This document shows, one piece after another, positions 36,101 through 47,300 of a stretch of DNA of 64,000 nt (position 1 is its first letter; every line of letters starts with the position of its first letter). The notes under the pieces are model-generated. The model ran no database searches. It worked only from the letters and a program-made list of their open reading frames with translations, and was not told where the DNA came from. The position numbers were made by a program, and so were the translations under genes. The DNA lies in NCBI GenBank assembly GCA_003116995.1, contig BDSL01000021.1, positions 558,001 to 622,000 of the forward strand, read 5' to 3'. Source of the stretch: Yamagishiella unicocca. Its lineage: Eukaryota > Chlorophyta > Chlorophyceae > Chlamydomonadales > Volvocaceae.

Positions 36101-37736
36101 CGCTGCGCGGCCAGCCGTGCCGTCGCGCCCCGCCACCAGCCAGCCGGTCTCCCCCGTCCGAATGTACGGCAACGGCATGGCGCCCGGCGGCGCCGCGCTG
36201 GGCGGTATGGGATGCCGCCCTGGCGGTGGCGGCGGTCTTCCGCCTATGCCGCATGGGCTGTCGCCTCAACCGCACCAACACCAACATCAACACCTGCCGA
36301 TAGACTGGTCCTTTGCAACAGTCGGTGGAGGTGGCGGCACCGGCGGCTCGATGGCGGCGGATGCGATCGAAGGCCTCCGCCGCAACCTCGGGGCAGCCAT
36401 GCTACAGCCTCCACCTCCGCCTCCGCCCCCGCCGCAGCCCTCGTCCTCCACCGCCCAGACGCCGCTCTTCGGCTCTTCGCCCGAAGGGCCCCTGATGCCG
36501 CTGCCGCTGCCCGTATCTGGCGGCTACACGGCGGCTGCACCGCTGGGCATGGCGCCGCCTCCACCGCCGCCGCCGCACGCGCACCAGGGCCTCGGTCTTC
36601 GATCTGGGTCGGGGCCCGTGATGCCGTCTGGTGGGTTGCTGGGATACGGTGGGGGAGCCACGTGGGGTGCTGTGCGGGCGATGAACACGAGGGAAAGCGG
36701 AGGCGGCATAGGCGAGCCGTCGCCCGACGGCGTCTTCCACCCCTTCGGGAACCTGTCATCTTCGGCGCCCACGCATCAGCGGCCGGGGCAGGTGCCTTCC
36801 GGCGGAAACTCGATGGTGCTGGGGGTGGTGGACGGCACATCCGTCATCTCGAACGCCTCTTGGGGCCGCGTGTGGGGCGGCGGGGGCGGCATCGGCGGCA
36901 GCGACGCCGGCGCCGGCTTCTCCTCCACTGCCGTTTCTGGCGGTGCCAGCGGCGCGGGTGCGTTGGGCTCGATGAGCGTTGGCGGCGGCGGCGGGTTCTT
37001 CCGTACGAGCAGCTCGACGTCGCTGCAGGGCGTCGCCGCCGCCGGCGGAATCAGCAGCCCGTCGCGGCCCGTCTCGACGTCGTCGATGCTGGCGGCGCAG
37101 CAGCACGGCCACGACCACGCCGCCAGCCTAGCGGCCGCCGCCGCCGCCGGCGGCAGCCTGCTGGCAGGCGCCGCGAGCATCTGGTCGATCAAGCCGTCCG
37201 AAGCCGCGGGCGGCATCGGCGCCGGCGGCATTGGCCCCTCCGCCTTCTCGCCCCTAACCAAGCTGGGGCCGGGTGGCAGTAGCAGCGGCGGCGGCGGACG
37301 TCCAGGCCGCATGTACTCCGTCGCGCACGAGAGCTCACCCATGGCTCCTGCCTCTTCTCCTGCGCCCGCCATCACGGTTGCATCTGGGCTTGGTGCTCCA
37401 AACGCGTGTATTGGTACTGGGGGCGGCGGCGCCGGCGGCCGGGGTCCTCCGGGATCGATGGCGCCGCCGGGGCTTGGCGGCTCGGCGTCTGCCGCTGCTG
37501 CGTCAGGCGGCGGCGACGGCGGCTCCAGCTACAGCCAATTTCACTGCCCACTGACCCGCCGGGTCATGGCCGACCCGGTGGTTGCCGCGGACGGCTGCAC
37601 GTACGAGCGCGCGGCCATAGAGGAGTGGATGCGGGCGAGGTCCACTTCACCCATCACGGGTGTGGAGCTGGCGAGCAAGGAGGTGGTGCCCAACTTCACC
37701 ATGCGTGCCGCGATACAGCTGCTGGCGAGGCAGTAG
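20509..37736 (+). CDS. Giant ankyrin-repeat protein with C-terminal U-box (putative E3 ubiquitin ligase)
   Basis: Sixteen exons, 4,355 aa: 20509-22093, 22389-22968, 23175-23629, 23952-25558, 25941-26161, 26412-26586, 26853-27329, 27582-28007, 28218-28535, 28746-30242, 30428-31185, 31459-31612, 31871-32057, 32451-32581, 32992-33351, 33600-37736. All 15 junctions keep frame, and several restore an ankyrin repeat split by the intron. Residues ~1-640 are Ala/Gly/Ser-rich, after a conserved-looking start (WESYVRDNWIPTLERTFG). About 32 ankyrin repeats run from ~670 to ~2857, broken by low-complexity inserts and an Asp/Glu-rich stretch near 1290-1340. Residues ~2890-4290 are low complexity with poly-Gln, His/Gln, KEQH and poly-Pro tracts. 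The U-box (~4291-4350) has FHCPLTRRVMADPVVAADG. U-boxes recruit E2 ubiquitin enzymes and ankyrin arrays bind proteins, so a scaffold-type ligase is inferred. The start is uncertain (in-frame ATG also at 20260), and a split into two genes around 32.6-33.6 kb cannot be excluded. Confidence 0.78.
22820..32581 (+). other. Ankyrin-repeat block (about 32 repeats over exons 2-14)
   Basis: Repeats follow the x-TPLHxAAxxGHxxVVxxLLxxGAD pattern, for example RLPLHAAAATGR (exon 2), CTPLHYAAMAGH (exon 6), HTALHLAASRGH (exon 7), LTPLHAAATRGS (exon 11), HTPLHNAAGGGH and NTPLHIAASKGF (exon 13). The densest, most regular array is 30428-32581 (12 repeats). Repeats in exons 4, 7, 8 and 10 are separated by Gln-, Gly-, Glu/Ala- or Ser/Pro-rich inserts; one repeat in exon 10 is split by more than 100 residues. 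Confidence 0.9.
34573..34629 (+). repeat. 12-bp coding repeat (KEQH tract)
   Basis: CACAAGGAGCAG repeated about four times in frame in exon 16, encoding QHKEQHKEQHKEQ. Confidence 0.85.
35450..35780 (+). repeat. Gln and His/Gln codon repeats in the U-box gene
   Basis: CAG/CAA runs at 35454-35515 and 35590-35625, then CACCAGCAC/CACCAACAC repeats to about 35775, all in frame, encoding poly-Gln and a His/Gln zipper. A similar pure CAG/CAA run is at 33118-33163 in exon 15. Confidence 0.9.
37539..37733 (+). other. U-box domain
   Basis: Residues ~4291-4355. It matches the U-box pattern F-x-C-P-[IL]-T...M-x-D-P-V-[VI]-x-A-D-G-x-T-Y-E-R-x-A-I-E-x-W, then TSPITGVEL, a K, and VVPNFTMRAAI. All hydrophobic and hydrogen-bonding positions typical of the fold are present, and it lies directly at the C terminus. 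Confidence 0.93.
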
Positions 37737-40700
37737 CGCCCGCCTTGGCTGCCGTGTCGGCAGTAGCGGTGCGTCGGCTGGCCTGGGATACCAAGGACTA
37801 GATGCATGTCGGGGATAAGGCTGGTGGTGCGCGGACTGGGGTGATTGCGGCTTGGTGTTGGTGGGTGCATGGCCGCGGTTGGGCCGTGCAGCCGTCGCGA
37901 GGCCTCGCCTTCGCGGTTTGTTGGCGGCCGCAAGCTCGTCGTGTCGCCTCGCCTTGTGTGTCGATATTCGTTGGTTGATGTTCGTTAGTTGGAAGTTCTC
38001 GTGCTTCGTGTCGGTTTGTGGAGGTTGGCAGTTAAGATTGACGTGACGAGCTGGACGCGGTCCATCACGCGTAGGCGGTCCACTGCAGGATAGTGAGACA
38101 GTTCCGGCACTGCCTCTGTCAGATGATGGAGATGATGGTGACGATGGTGATGGTAGTATGATGATATTGACGATGCCAACACCAGTATCGGTGAGCCAGC
38201 AGACGTTCCAGCAGTGGTCCTCCGCAGCAGAGGCGGCAGTGGCGTGTGGTTCATTGTTTGGGTGCGCAGACGCCGGGGCTGGGGCGACCTCATGAGTACG
38301 GGTCCCCTCCTCCGGCGGTCCTGTCGCAGGGGCTTTAGGGGGGGCACCCAATGAGCTTGGACGTGTGGTGCGATATTTGGCGGAGGGCGGTGTGTCGCCT
38401 GGTCGCCGCTTGCTAGCTGGCGCTGCTCTGATGTTTGGGGGGCCAGATGGGACTAGAAGGGAGGAGTGCTGCTGCCCCATCATTCGCGGATCGAATGTGT
38501 ATGCGACTTCCAGCGGCAGGCAGTGATGCGGACGGCGATAGGCTTCGCGAGCGTTTCCGCCTACGATATTAAGAGTAAATTAGTGCTGGCGGGTGGGTTG
38601 CATCGCCAGCGGCAGAAGCCACACAGTCGATCTGCAAGCGCCTCCTTTTGGTTGTGTGCGACTTCGTGCGCCCGAAGCTGTGTAGTTTCGGAGCGGCGCG
38701 CTGGGAAGGGGAGCAGCGGCCAGGTCCGCTGCCAGGCCTGATGGGATCAGAGCTAGAGGCAGCGCAGTAGCAGTATAGTACGGTAATGGCTGTAGCTTTT
38801 GGCAGGACTTGTGAGTCGAGTGCAAAATGTTTACTTGGCGAAGAGAATACACGCCTGCAAGATTTCGACGTTCTGCGCGGCAGGGGAAGGTGACGCAAAA
38901 CAGTATGTAGGCGGTGCCGTACGGTTTCGGCGCCTTCGTGCTGAATCCTGAGTGCGGCGGGTCGATTGCGCTGAGTGACAACAATGCGATCCCCAGTCCG
39001 TCACCGTTGTTCGTTGGCGGTTGAAGGGCCGCGCTCGTGCGTCTGCAGGTGGTTGTGCAGCTACGCGCCCATGGTCGTCAACTGCACGTCTCCTCAGTGC
39101 CGCCGAGCGCGCGTGTGGCCTAGTTAGGCACTTACATGTTTCGGTACGGCGGCTATGCTACATTTGCACCGCCGGCGAGGGTGTTAGCGGCAGCAGGTGG
39201 TGTGTGTCGTGATCACGCTTGCAGGTATTGACGGCCATGATAGCCAAGCGAAGACAAAAACTGAAGTTTAGAGGCGGTGACGTGGCGATTTGTACGGACG
39301 ACACATCTCTGTAATCCCAGGCCGGGTGCTCGCGTGCAAATAATGTGCGGGCCCTCCGCCTCACGTGTGCTGGCAGATGGCCGCGACCCAACCCCACCCC
39401 ATGAGCAACGGCGAACGGCGAATGCAACGCCTCAGAACGCCTGGAGCCATTAGCAACCAAGCATCAGTTGAATCGCATGCCTCCCCGCGTTCGCAGTCGC
39501 GCTGTGTTGTACTCTGCAGCGGGGAGGGAGTAGCCCCTGAGGACAGCTTGCGCTTGCACACGCCCGAAGAGAGAGGGTAGAAGGTTCGGTAGCAGGACTG
39601 GTTACAGTGGGCTCTTTCGACTAAAATGTAGAGCCATCTGGCATATCGCCTGATACTGAAAGGCAACCATAAGGGGTTTAGGCCATTAGGAGTACCCAGC
39701 TCACTGGAGCGGAGCGCCTTGTAAGAAACGGGAGTCGAGCAAAATACCTCGTCTGGGATACTTGTGAGAACCATGACGCTGTTAAGATGCGTGCGGCAGC
39801 CTCCGAGGTGGCCACATAGCTCCACCTACTCCAAGCGCCTCGACACAGCCCGCATAGCTGCCTTCCCACTCCTGCCTGACAGCCAACTGCCAGCAATAAC
39901 CAACAACTCGCCTCACTCCTCTCGCCTACGACTCAATAGCGCGTGCGCGTAACAAAAGCCTGAATCCCGACGCCGATCTTCACCGCCCTGACCGACTAGC
40001 AACAACAACTTAGGCGCGGGGGCCTTCCCGACAAGTGCAGTGCTTCTGGTGGCCGATGGTGGGAGGGGAAAATCCCTACAGCCGCACAGGCACTACGGGG
40101 CAGTGCCGTTTCAGGCGCATTTGGAACACGGCTGGCGCTGACCTTCCTCACTCAAGCCCACGTAGTGACTTAGTGCCTGGTCGGTCTCTTGAAGCCACAC
40201 AGCACGCCGCGGCCACGAACTACAATGTAACAAGATTGGGGAAATATGGGGAATGGGATGCGTCCGAGATCCACGAGGGCAACGCATGAGAAATGCCACG
40301 CAATTGGGGAAAGTCCGGAGACGTTGGCACGCCGTGTAAGACACCTTGCGTTCTGCAGACCGCCTTGCGTTCATGAAATGGTCACGAGGTCCCCTACAAC
40401 CACGTCCTCAAAAACTGTTTGAACACACATCAGGCCACCACCGACACAGACTGAGATGCAGTCCGTCGCGTGGTTACAGCACAAGGCTGGGAGCTGGGGA
40501 GTTGCGGCGCTGCGGCGCGACCGTAAAGTCGCGCACCAAACAAACCGCCGCAAGGCCCCCTACCCCCCCACACACACTATCAACACCACCATCGCCACCA
40601 CCCGCGACGCCACAACACAACGTGCGACGGAACAGGACAAACCAAAAACATGGAACGAAACAGCAGCGAGCAACTACTCTGCATTGGCCTACCGCACGCA

Positions 40701-41317
40701 CCTCTGGCTGCCTAATGCCGTACATGCGGTACTGACGAGCTCCTGGGGAGTTTCTCAACTATGGTAGCACAGCTCTGAGGCCAAAGAGAGGCGGGACCCA
40801 CGTGGCCGCTCTCGTTTTTAGCCTCAGCAGCACTTCCGGCAAATCTGTAATGCGAGGGGTCGCGAGCTCATTTGCCGTCAATGCAGGAATACGATTGCAA
40901 CCCAGCGCGGCCAGACAGCCGCGCTGCTCTAAGGACTTCCGGAATGCCACAAGGCTCATCATTGCCCGGCGGGATCTAAATCTGAATCACTGATGGCGCT
41001 GTACATCACTGATACCTCTGTACGTCAACTGGATGTACATAACGGCGCCGCCACATGCCACCGCAAGTCGCGAATACCACCGCACATAGACAGGCATGTC
41101 GATGTGTGGGCATCATGGTTGTAGTCGTTGTAGTCGTTGTAGTTTTGTAGTTTTTGCTGTTGTTTGGAATGCAGCAGGGCAATGCGGCGGTGTAGCGCCC
41201 CCGGGGAAACAGGTAGCGCGCTCGTTATGCAGGCGACTGAACCCCATCCGTAAACTCCGATGTCGTACCAACTAAAAAGGAAACATGCGTGCGTTACGGC
41301 GAGCGGCCGCGTCTCGT
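37737..41317. other. Convergent intergenic region between the U-box gene and the ion channel gene
   Basis: About 3.6 kb with no supported gene. For the + strand gene the first TGTAA found is at 39310-39314, which would give a long 3' UTR (~1.57 kb). For the minus-strand channel gene the first sense TGTAA is the TTACA at 40474-40478. Short GAT-rich (38120-38175) and GTTGTAGTC (41125-41155) repeats are present. Confidence 0.45.
40474..40478 (-). promoter_or_regulatory. Candidate polyadenylation signal of the ion channel gene
   Basis: TTACA on the + strand (TGTAA in sense), about 840 bases beyond the channel stop codon at 41318; I see no closer sense-strand copy. Confidence 0.4.
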
Positions 41318-44300
41318 CTAGTTTTGTGCTCCCTGGCTGGAGCTCTCCGGACTGGGGCCTTCATGGAGCTCCCCATTCGCCCACACCTTCCTCCAGATGA
41401 TGATCAGGAAGGAGATGGTGTACATGGCTGGCATCAGGTACCTGAGGTAGGGTTTCAGGGTTTTCGGGGATTACCGGTGATAGGGCTAGAGAGAGTGCCC
41501 GGTGAACTGAAAAAGGAGGTCAGGTGTTGCTGCCTGACTATGAGAAGTAATCACTGCTGCCTGACTCCCTCGCCGCCGCCGGAGCCGTCATGAGGCCTCA
41601 CCGCAGCGGCTCTTTGCTCAACAGTTGGGCAGGGATGATCCGAAACCCCTTGCCAACCGACCGATCAACCAATCGACCAACCCACCAATCAATCGGCCAA
41701 CCAACCGACCAACCAAGCGGCCCACCAACCTGCAGTTGGCGTCGATGAAGGCGCTCAGCAGCCGCCACTTCTGGTTGTATTCGTCACCTATCATTCGGTG
41801 GAAGTCCGCCTTGGCGCCCACGCTCGTGGAGGCCATCGTGGAGGAGCTGGCCATGCGGCGGCCCCCGCGACACACGCCCCGGCGGGGCCCCGCGTAGAAG
41901 CTGCCGCCCCGGGCTGCCGCCCCGACTCCCGGATCAGGCCTGCCGACGATTGGAAACAGCCTGAGGACCAGCTCCTGCACGCCGGTAAGAAGGCAGTCAG
42001 GCAGTCAGGCACACTCAGCTAACCAAGCCAGCTAATCAGGCAGCAACGATTATTCCTACGTTCATGATTTGTCCCGGGCCTATACGATTATTTTTACGTT
42101 CTACGTATATGTATTCAATTACTTCTATATATTCTACGTTGTAAAATTGACCCGGGTCAAGAGCCGCGGTGAGCGGGCCAGGATCACTGGCAAGCCAACC
42201 GCTGCTCCCACATGAGTGGATGCGATCATGCCTCCAGTTGTCCCCACAGGGCCGTCCAGGTACCGGCCCCCCAATTATGGAACCCAGCATGTGGTACCTC
42301 CATTCCGAACACGTTGACGGCGTTTGCGACTCGCTCCCGGACCGCCAGCAGCTCGGCCGATGGGTTGTCCAGGATGAGCTGGTGGGCGGTTTGGGGGCGG
42401 CGAGAAGACCCGGTTACACGACATAGAGACGGTTGGCGGGGGAGGCAGAGAGCGGAAGCGGATGAATGGAGGCGAGGGGTGAGGGTGGGCGACACAGCGA
42501 CAGCAGAGGGTTCTGGCGGCGGCGATGTGAGTGAGTCGTCGGGGCAGTCCTACTCGACGCGCTCTTGGCCACCACCCACCCACCCACCCGGGCATTCTTG
42601 CGTACACGGGTTTTCTTTGCAACCCCCCTCACGCCTGCAACATACGCCAGGCGACGCAAGGCAAGGCAACGCCCTGCCGTGCCAAAGCATCCCCTACCTG
42701 TAATATCCCCCTCCCCATTCCCCGCCCCACCTGCAGGTACGACTCCAGCTGCTCAGCAGTCGACACGTGCAGCACGGCATCCAACGTCAGCTCCAGCTCC
42801 GGCTCCTCATACCCACCCCACGGCGCGTCCTCTCCGTCCGTGCCCTGCCCCGCGCCCTCCCCCTGAGCTCCCCCAAAACCCTCGCCCGCCCCGCCGGTCA
42901 GCCTCATCTGCAGCTCCGGCTCCAGATCCAGATCCAGATCCAGATCCTCGCCGGTTATGGTCCTCAGGTGCTCGTTTGTGGCGGTTAGTGGCGCGCATAT
43001 CGGCATGGCGGCGGAAGCGAACTGGCCGCCGACGTCCGACAGTCCCGAGTCGGCGTGCCCCAGCGGCAATGTGTGGGTGGTGCTCCCGGTGCCGCTTCGC
43101 CGCATGCCTCCTTTCCGCAGGTGCTGATAAGCCGGATCACGATCCGCCAGCAAGCCGGCGCTGACGCCGGCCCCAGTGCTGCCCTGCCGGGGGAGCTTCT
43201 CCGGCGGCGGCGGCAGGGTGACGCGGCGGGAGCTGCCGTACGCCGGCGGCCCCTCTGCGAGGCGCTCGTGGTACAGCTGGTGGTCCAGGGAGGCGGAGAA
43301 GGGTCGAGACCGCCGTGCGGACACGCGCACCTGCGGTTGAGGGTAGGTGACGCCGGCGGGAGGTGGTGCGGAGGCCCAGGGCGCGGGCGGCGGCTCGGGT
43401 CCCTCTGCCACCAGCCCGGCAACCCCGTGCGGGGGCTGCGTCGTCGTCCGGTCGTTCCCGGAAGACGAGGCCCGGCGTAGGTCGGGTTTGAGCTTCTCGA
43501 CGGTGCGATGGAGATGATACCTGAGGCCGCCGGCCCGGGTAGCGCCCCCGGCGACGCCGTCCAGGGTAGCTAGAGGACGGCCGCCGCCGCCACTGCTGAT
43601 GCGGCCGCCGCCGCCGCCACCGCCGCCACCACCGCCGCCGCCACCACCGCCGCCGCCACGGCTACTTGTTGGGGGGGAAGACGCCATGGTCACGGGCAGG
43701 AAGCGGCCAGAAGAGGACGCCGGCGGCGGCGGCGGCATCGTTACTAATGCAGCGGCGGCGCCGGCAAGGGCGCCGACGCTGGTGCTGCCTTCGTGGCGGA
43801 GCCGTGAAGGCGCGCGAGATAGCGCCGGCGGCGGCGGCGGCGTGGCCAGCGGCCAAAGGCCCCCCGGAGAGTCTCTCGGTGACCCGGGGAAAACAGCGCC
43901 GGCGGCTTCGGCGGCTTCGTTGAGAGAGTAATCGGGTAGGGGGAGGGCGGCGGGCAGGGGCATACTCGCAGAGGTGGTTAGTGCTGGCGGCTGCAGCTGG
44001 CCTGGAGAGGAAGCGGGCCAGCCTGGAGGCGCAGGACCGGTCGCCCCGCCCGCCGGCGGCGACGGCGGCGGCGGCGGCGGTAGCGGCGGCGGCGGCGGCG
44101 GCGGCAGCGGCGACGGCGGTGGGTGCTCGTCACCGCCGCCAGCAACATTCTGATGTGTGTCGTCGTCCAAGAGGTTCATGCGGATTGCCGCCTCGATGCA
44201 TGAATCTCCGCCGCGCAGCACCTGCTGCAGCTCCCCGCCATCGGGGGGCTGCCCGCGGTCGACCCCTCTGGACCCGAGGGCCATCGATCGCTGGAGGAGT

Positions 44301-47300
44301 GGGGTGCCGCTCACCCCCGCCGACCGCTGCCTCTGCGGCGGCGGCGGCACCGCCGCCGCCAACACTGGCGGCGGCGCGGATGGATCCTTCGGTCGCCCCT
44401 TCCAGGCCGCAGATAGCCCGTCGTGGTCCGCTGTTGCGATGTCGAGCTGCCGTACTGCGTGCGCGCCGGCGGCGGCGCCGGCGACGTCGACGTCGCCGCT
44501 GCCGAGACCCACGGCGGCCCGGATGCGTGGAGACATGCCGCTGGCGGAGGGCGAGGCGCGGATGCCTGCTAGGTGCGGACTGCCCGGCTCCGTGACCCGC
44601 AGCGGGCGGGGAGGACCAGGGCGCGGATCATTCACGAGGTGGCTGCTGAAGTGGCGCAGCTCGAAGGCGGGGTTGAGGAAGTGCAGGTGCGGTACGCCGC
44701 CGGCATCCAGCTTCGGCGCACTGACCCGCGGGTCGGATAGCCGCGGCGCCGGGCTGCTGCGCTGGCCGCCGACGAGGGCGTACGGCACCGGCAGCGTCAG
44801 GTCGCCACCCACGTCAGCACCTGCCGCCAGCGCGCCGCCGGCGAAGGGCGTGGCGTTGTGGGCGCTGAAGCGGCCCTCGCCGCCGCCGGACCTGGAGCGG
44901 CAGCGGTCCCCGAACGCCGATGATCGCGGCGCCGTCGCAAGCGTCGCCGTCGCCCAGTCCCCACTCGCGTCGTCCTCCGCCTCCTGCGCCGCCACCTCCT
45001 CCTCCTCGTCATCAGCCGGCCCGAATCGGGGCCGGGGCTGGGGCTGGGGCTGACCCTCCTCCTGCGTCGAGTATGGCTCCTCAGCCACGGGGTCGGACGT
45101 GTTGCGCCGCGCGCCGCGCCATGCGGTGTGCGCCTGCCCCTGGTGGCTGATGGCGGCGGCGGCAACCACAGCGATACCCGCCACCTTCATGCTCGGCCGG
45201 TGGGCCGCTAGGGCTTTGGCCGGAAGGACTCCAGGGGAGGTGACGGAGATGAGACGGGCCGGGGAGCTCAGCCTGCGGATTGGCCGGGGGGAGGGAAAGG
45301 GCGTAAAAGCTGGTGGAATCTCTCGGACATGCAAGGGAGGAAAACTATTCTGGTGCTGGAGGTAGTTGGTGGAGGAAGGAGCGGCTGGGGAGAAGACGGC
45401 GCATGCATGGCCGTAGCCATTGCCGTTGACGAAGTCGTTGACGTTGTTTGTTGTTCAAACTAATAGTACCGTTGAAGAAGGCAGGGCGGACAGGGGTGCA
45501 GGCTGTACCGCGTGTGTGTGTATGTACGACAGCCATTCCGAGCTCCTGGGCCGTACCTTTCGTCCGTGGTCTGCGGCAGGAGCTGCAGCCGTGAGAGCCC
45601 GTTCATCTTGCTGGGGCGGCCGGTCATCGAAAACCGCCTGAGCGCGTGTGGCGGCGGGAGGTGGTGGCAGGGGGGAATGAGGGGAAACCCGTAGATTGGC
45701 ACCCGTGAGCGGAGGGGTCGGGAAGGGCAGCGGCAGCGACGACAGCGCCAGCGCCGGCCTGCTTTTGACGCTTCGAGCCTACACTATTTCTCTTATATGG
45801 CGGCAGAAGAGGGATGAGGCGGGTCGACCCGCAATCCGCCAGAGTGGGCACGGGCAGGCAAGGGGGAGGGAGTCCACGAGTGCTTACGATTCCAGCGCGG
45901 GTGAGGATTCGAAGGCGTCGGTGCACTTCTTGGAACCTTCCAGGTCGTTGTGTTTAGGCCGGCGGTCGCCCATGAAGCTCAGCCTGGGGGGGAATAGGAG
46001 GGGGGGGGAGGAAGAGGAGGGTTGCAAAAAAGAACGGAGAGGCAGGGGGAGGGGGGAGAAGGGGGAGGATTACAGAAAAGGACCGGTTACTCGACATGGG
46101 GAGTGTAGCTGGTGCATAGGGGAAGGGGGAGGGGGAGAGACGAGGGTAGTGGGACCTCCAGCAGGACCCCCAACCGGTAAGACGAGGAGCTCGGGGGCCG
46201 GCCGGGGCCAGGGAAGGGCCAGGGAAAGCCCAGGGAAGGTCCAATGAAGGTCCAGGGGGGATCCAGGGAAAGTTCAGGGAATACCCCGCACGCCCAGGGC
46301 TGCCCTGCATATTTAGTTATTTACTTCTTCGCAGGCGCCTGACGAGGCCGCCCCTCGACTCCATCCATTTACCCAGCTTCGGGCTTGGCAGCCCCGAACC
46401 TGCAAGTCCTGCCAGCCCCGACCCTGCCAGCCGCCAGAGCGCGGAGCACCCCTAGTGGGCAGGAACTAACCGCACATCAACCCCACCACCCTCAACCCCA
46501 CCCACCCCCCACTACCCACCTGCGCTGCCGCGGAGGGTTGAGTGCCTGTCGTTCCTTCTTCGCTGCCCTGCACCGCAGCACGGCACAGCACAGCGCACAG
46601 CATGCACAATGCTTAGCACAGCCCACCCCCTTTCCAGGTCCCGCCCCACACCCGTAACCTTCTTCCTCCCCTCCCGCTCCGCCTCCTGCCTCCCCCCAGC
46701 TTCCACCTTCCCAACAACAGACACCTCTTCCTCACACTATAACCCCCTTGCCCCCGCCCCTCCAACTTCTCCCACCGCCCCCAACGGGCGCTCACTGGCT
46801 GTCCTTGAGGTGTTGTTTAATGAGCTCCGTCTCCAACTTGTCCAGTACCTCCAGCAGCAGCCCCCACACCTGCTGCTGCCGGAACCGCAGCCAGATGGCC
46901 CAGATGGTGCCGCTGCCCATCCACCAGCGCGGCTCGCGGTAATGGTAGAGCTGGATGACTGCGCCGTTGATGGCCAGGGTGACCACGGAGAACAGGAAGC
47001 CCAGCAGGCCGATGGCGCCGATGCAGCTGATGTCGTCGCTGGCTGGCAGGGTACTGTTGGAGCGGGTGGGTGGGTGGGTGGGTGGGTGGGTGGGTGGGTG
47101 GGTGGGTGGGTGGGTGGGTGGGTGGGTGGGTGGGTGGGTGGGTGGAGGGATAACCGGGGTTAGGGTTTGGGGGAGGCGGGAAGGGGGAGGCAGCTATGGG
47201 AAGACATCGTGCCGCCCGACGACAAGGCGACTCTCGGCCCAGTCCCGCCCGGCCCCGTGCGCCTCTCGTAAGGCCCACACGCACATACACACCTGTAGAC

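Noticed and set aside
33627..37736. A separate U-box gene starting at ATG 33627
   Set aside because: An in-frame acceptor (CCCACAG|GACCTG at 33600) fits the upstream ankyrin exons in phase. A separate gene remains possible but is the weaker reading.
42629..45334. A stand-alone 901-codon minus-strand gene starting at ATG 45334
   Set aside because: The frame joins the ion-channel exons on both sides through phase-compatible splice sites (acceptor at 45272, donor after 42731) and encodes the channel's cytoplasmic loop.
47158..47175. GGGGTTAGGGTTTGGGG as a telomeric repeat in a channel intron
   Set aside because: Only one imperfect unit; not a tandem array.
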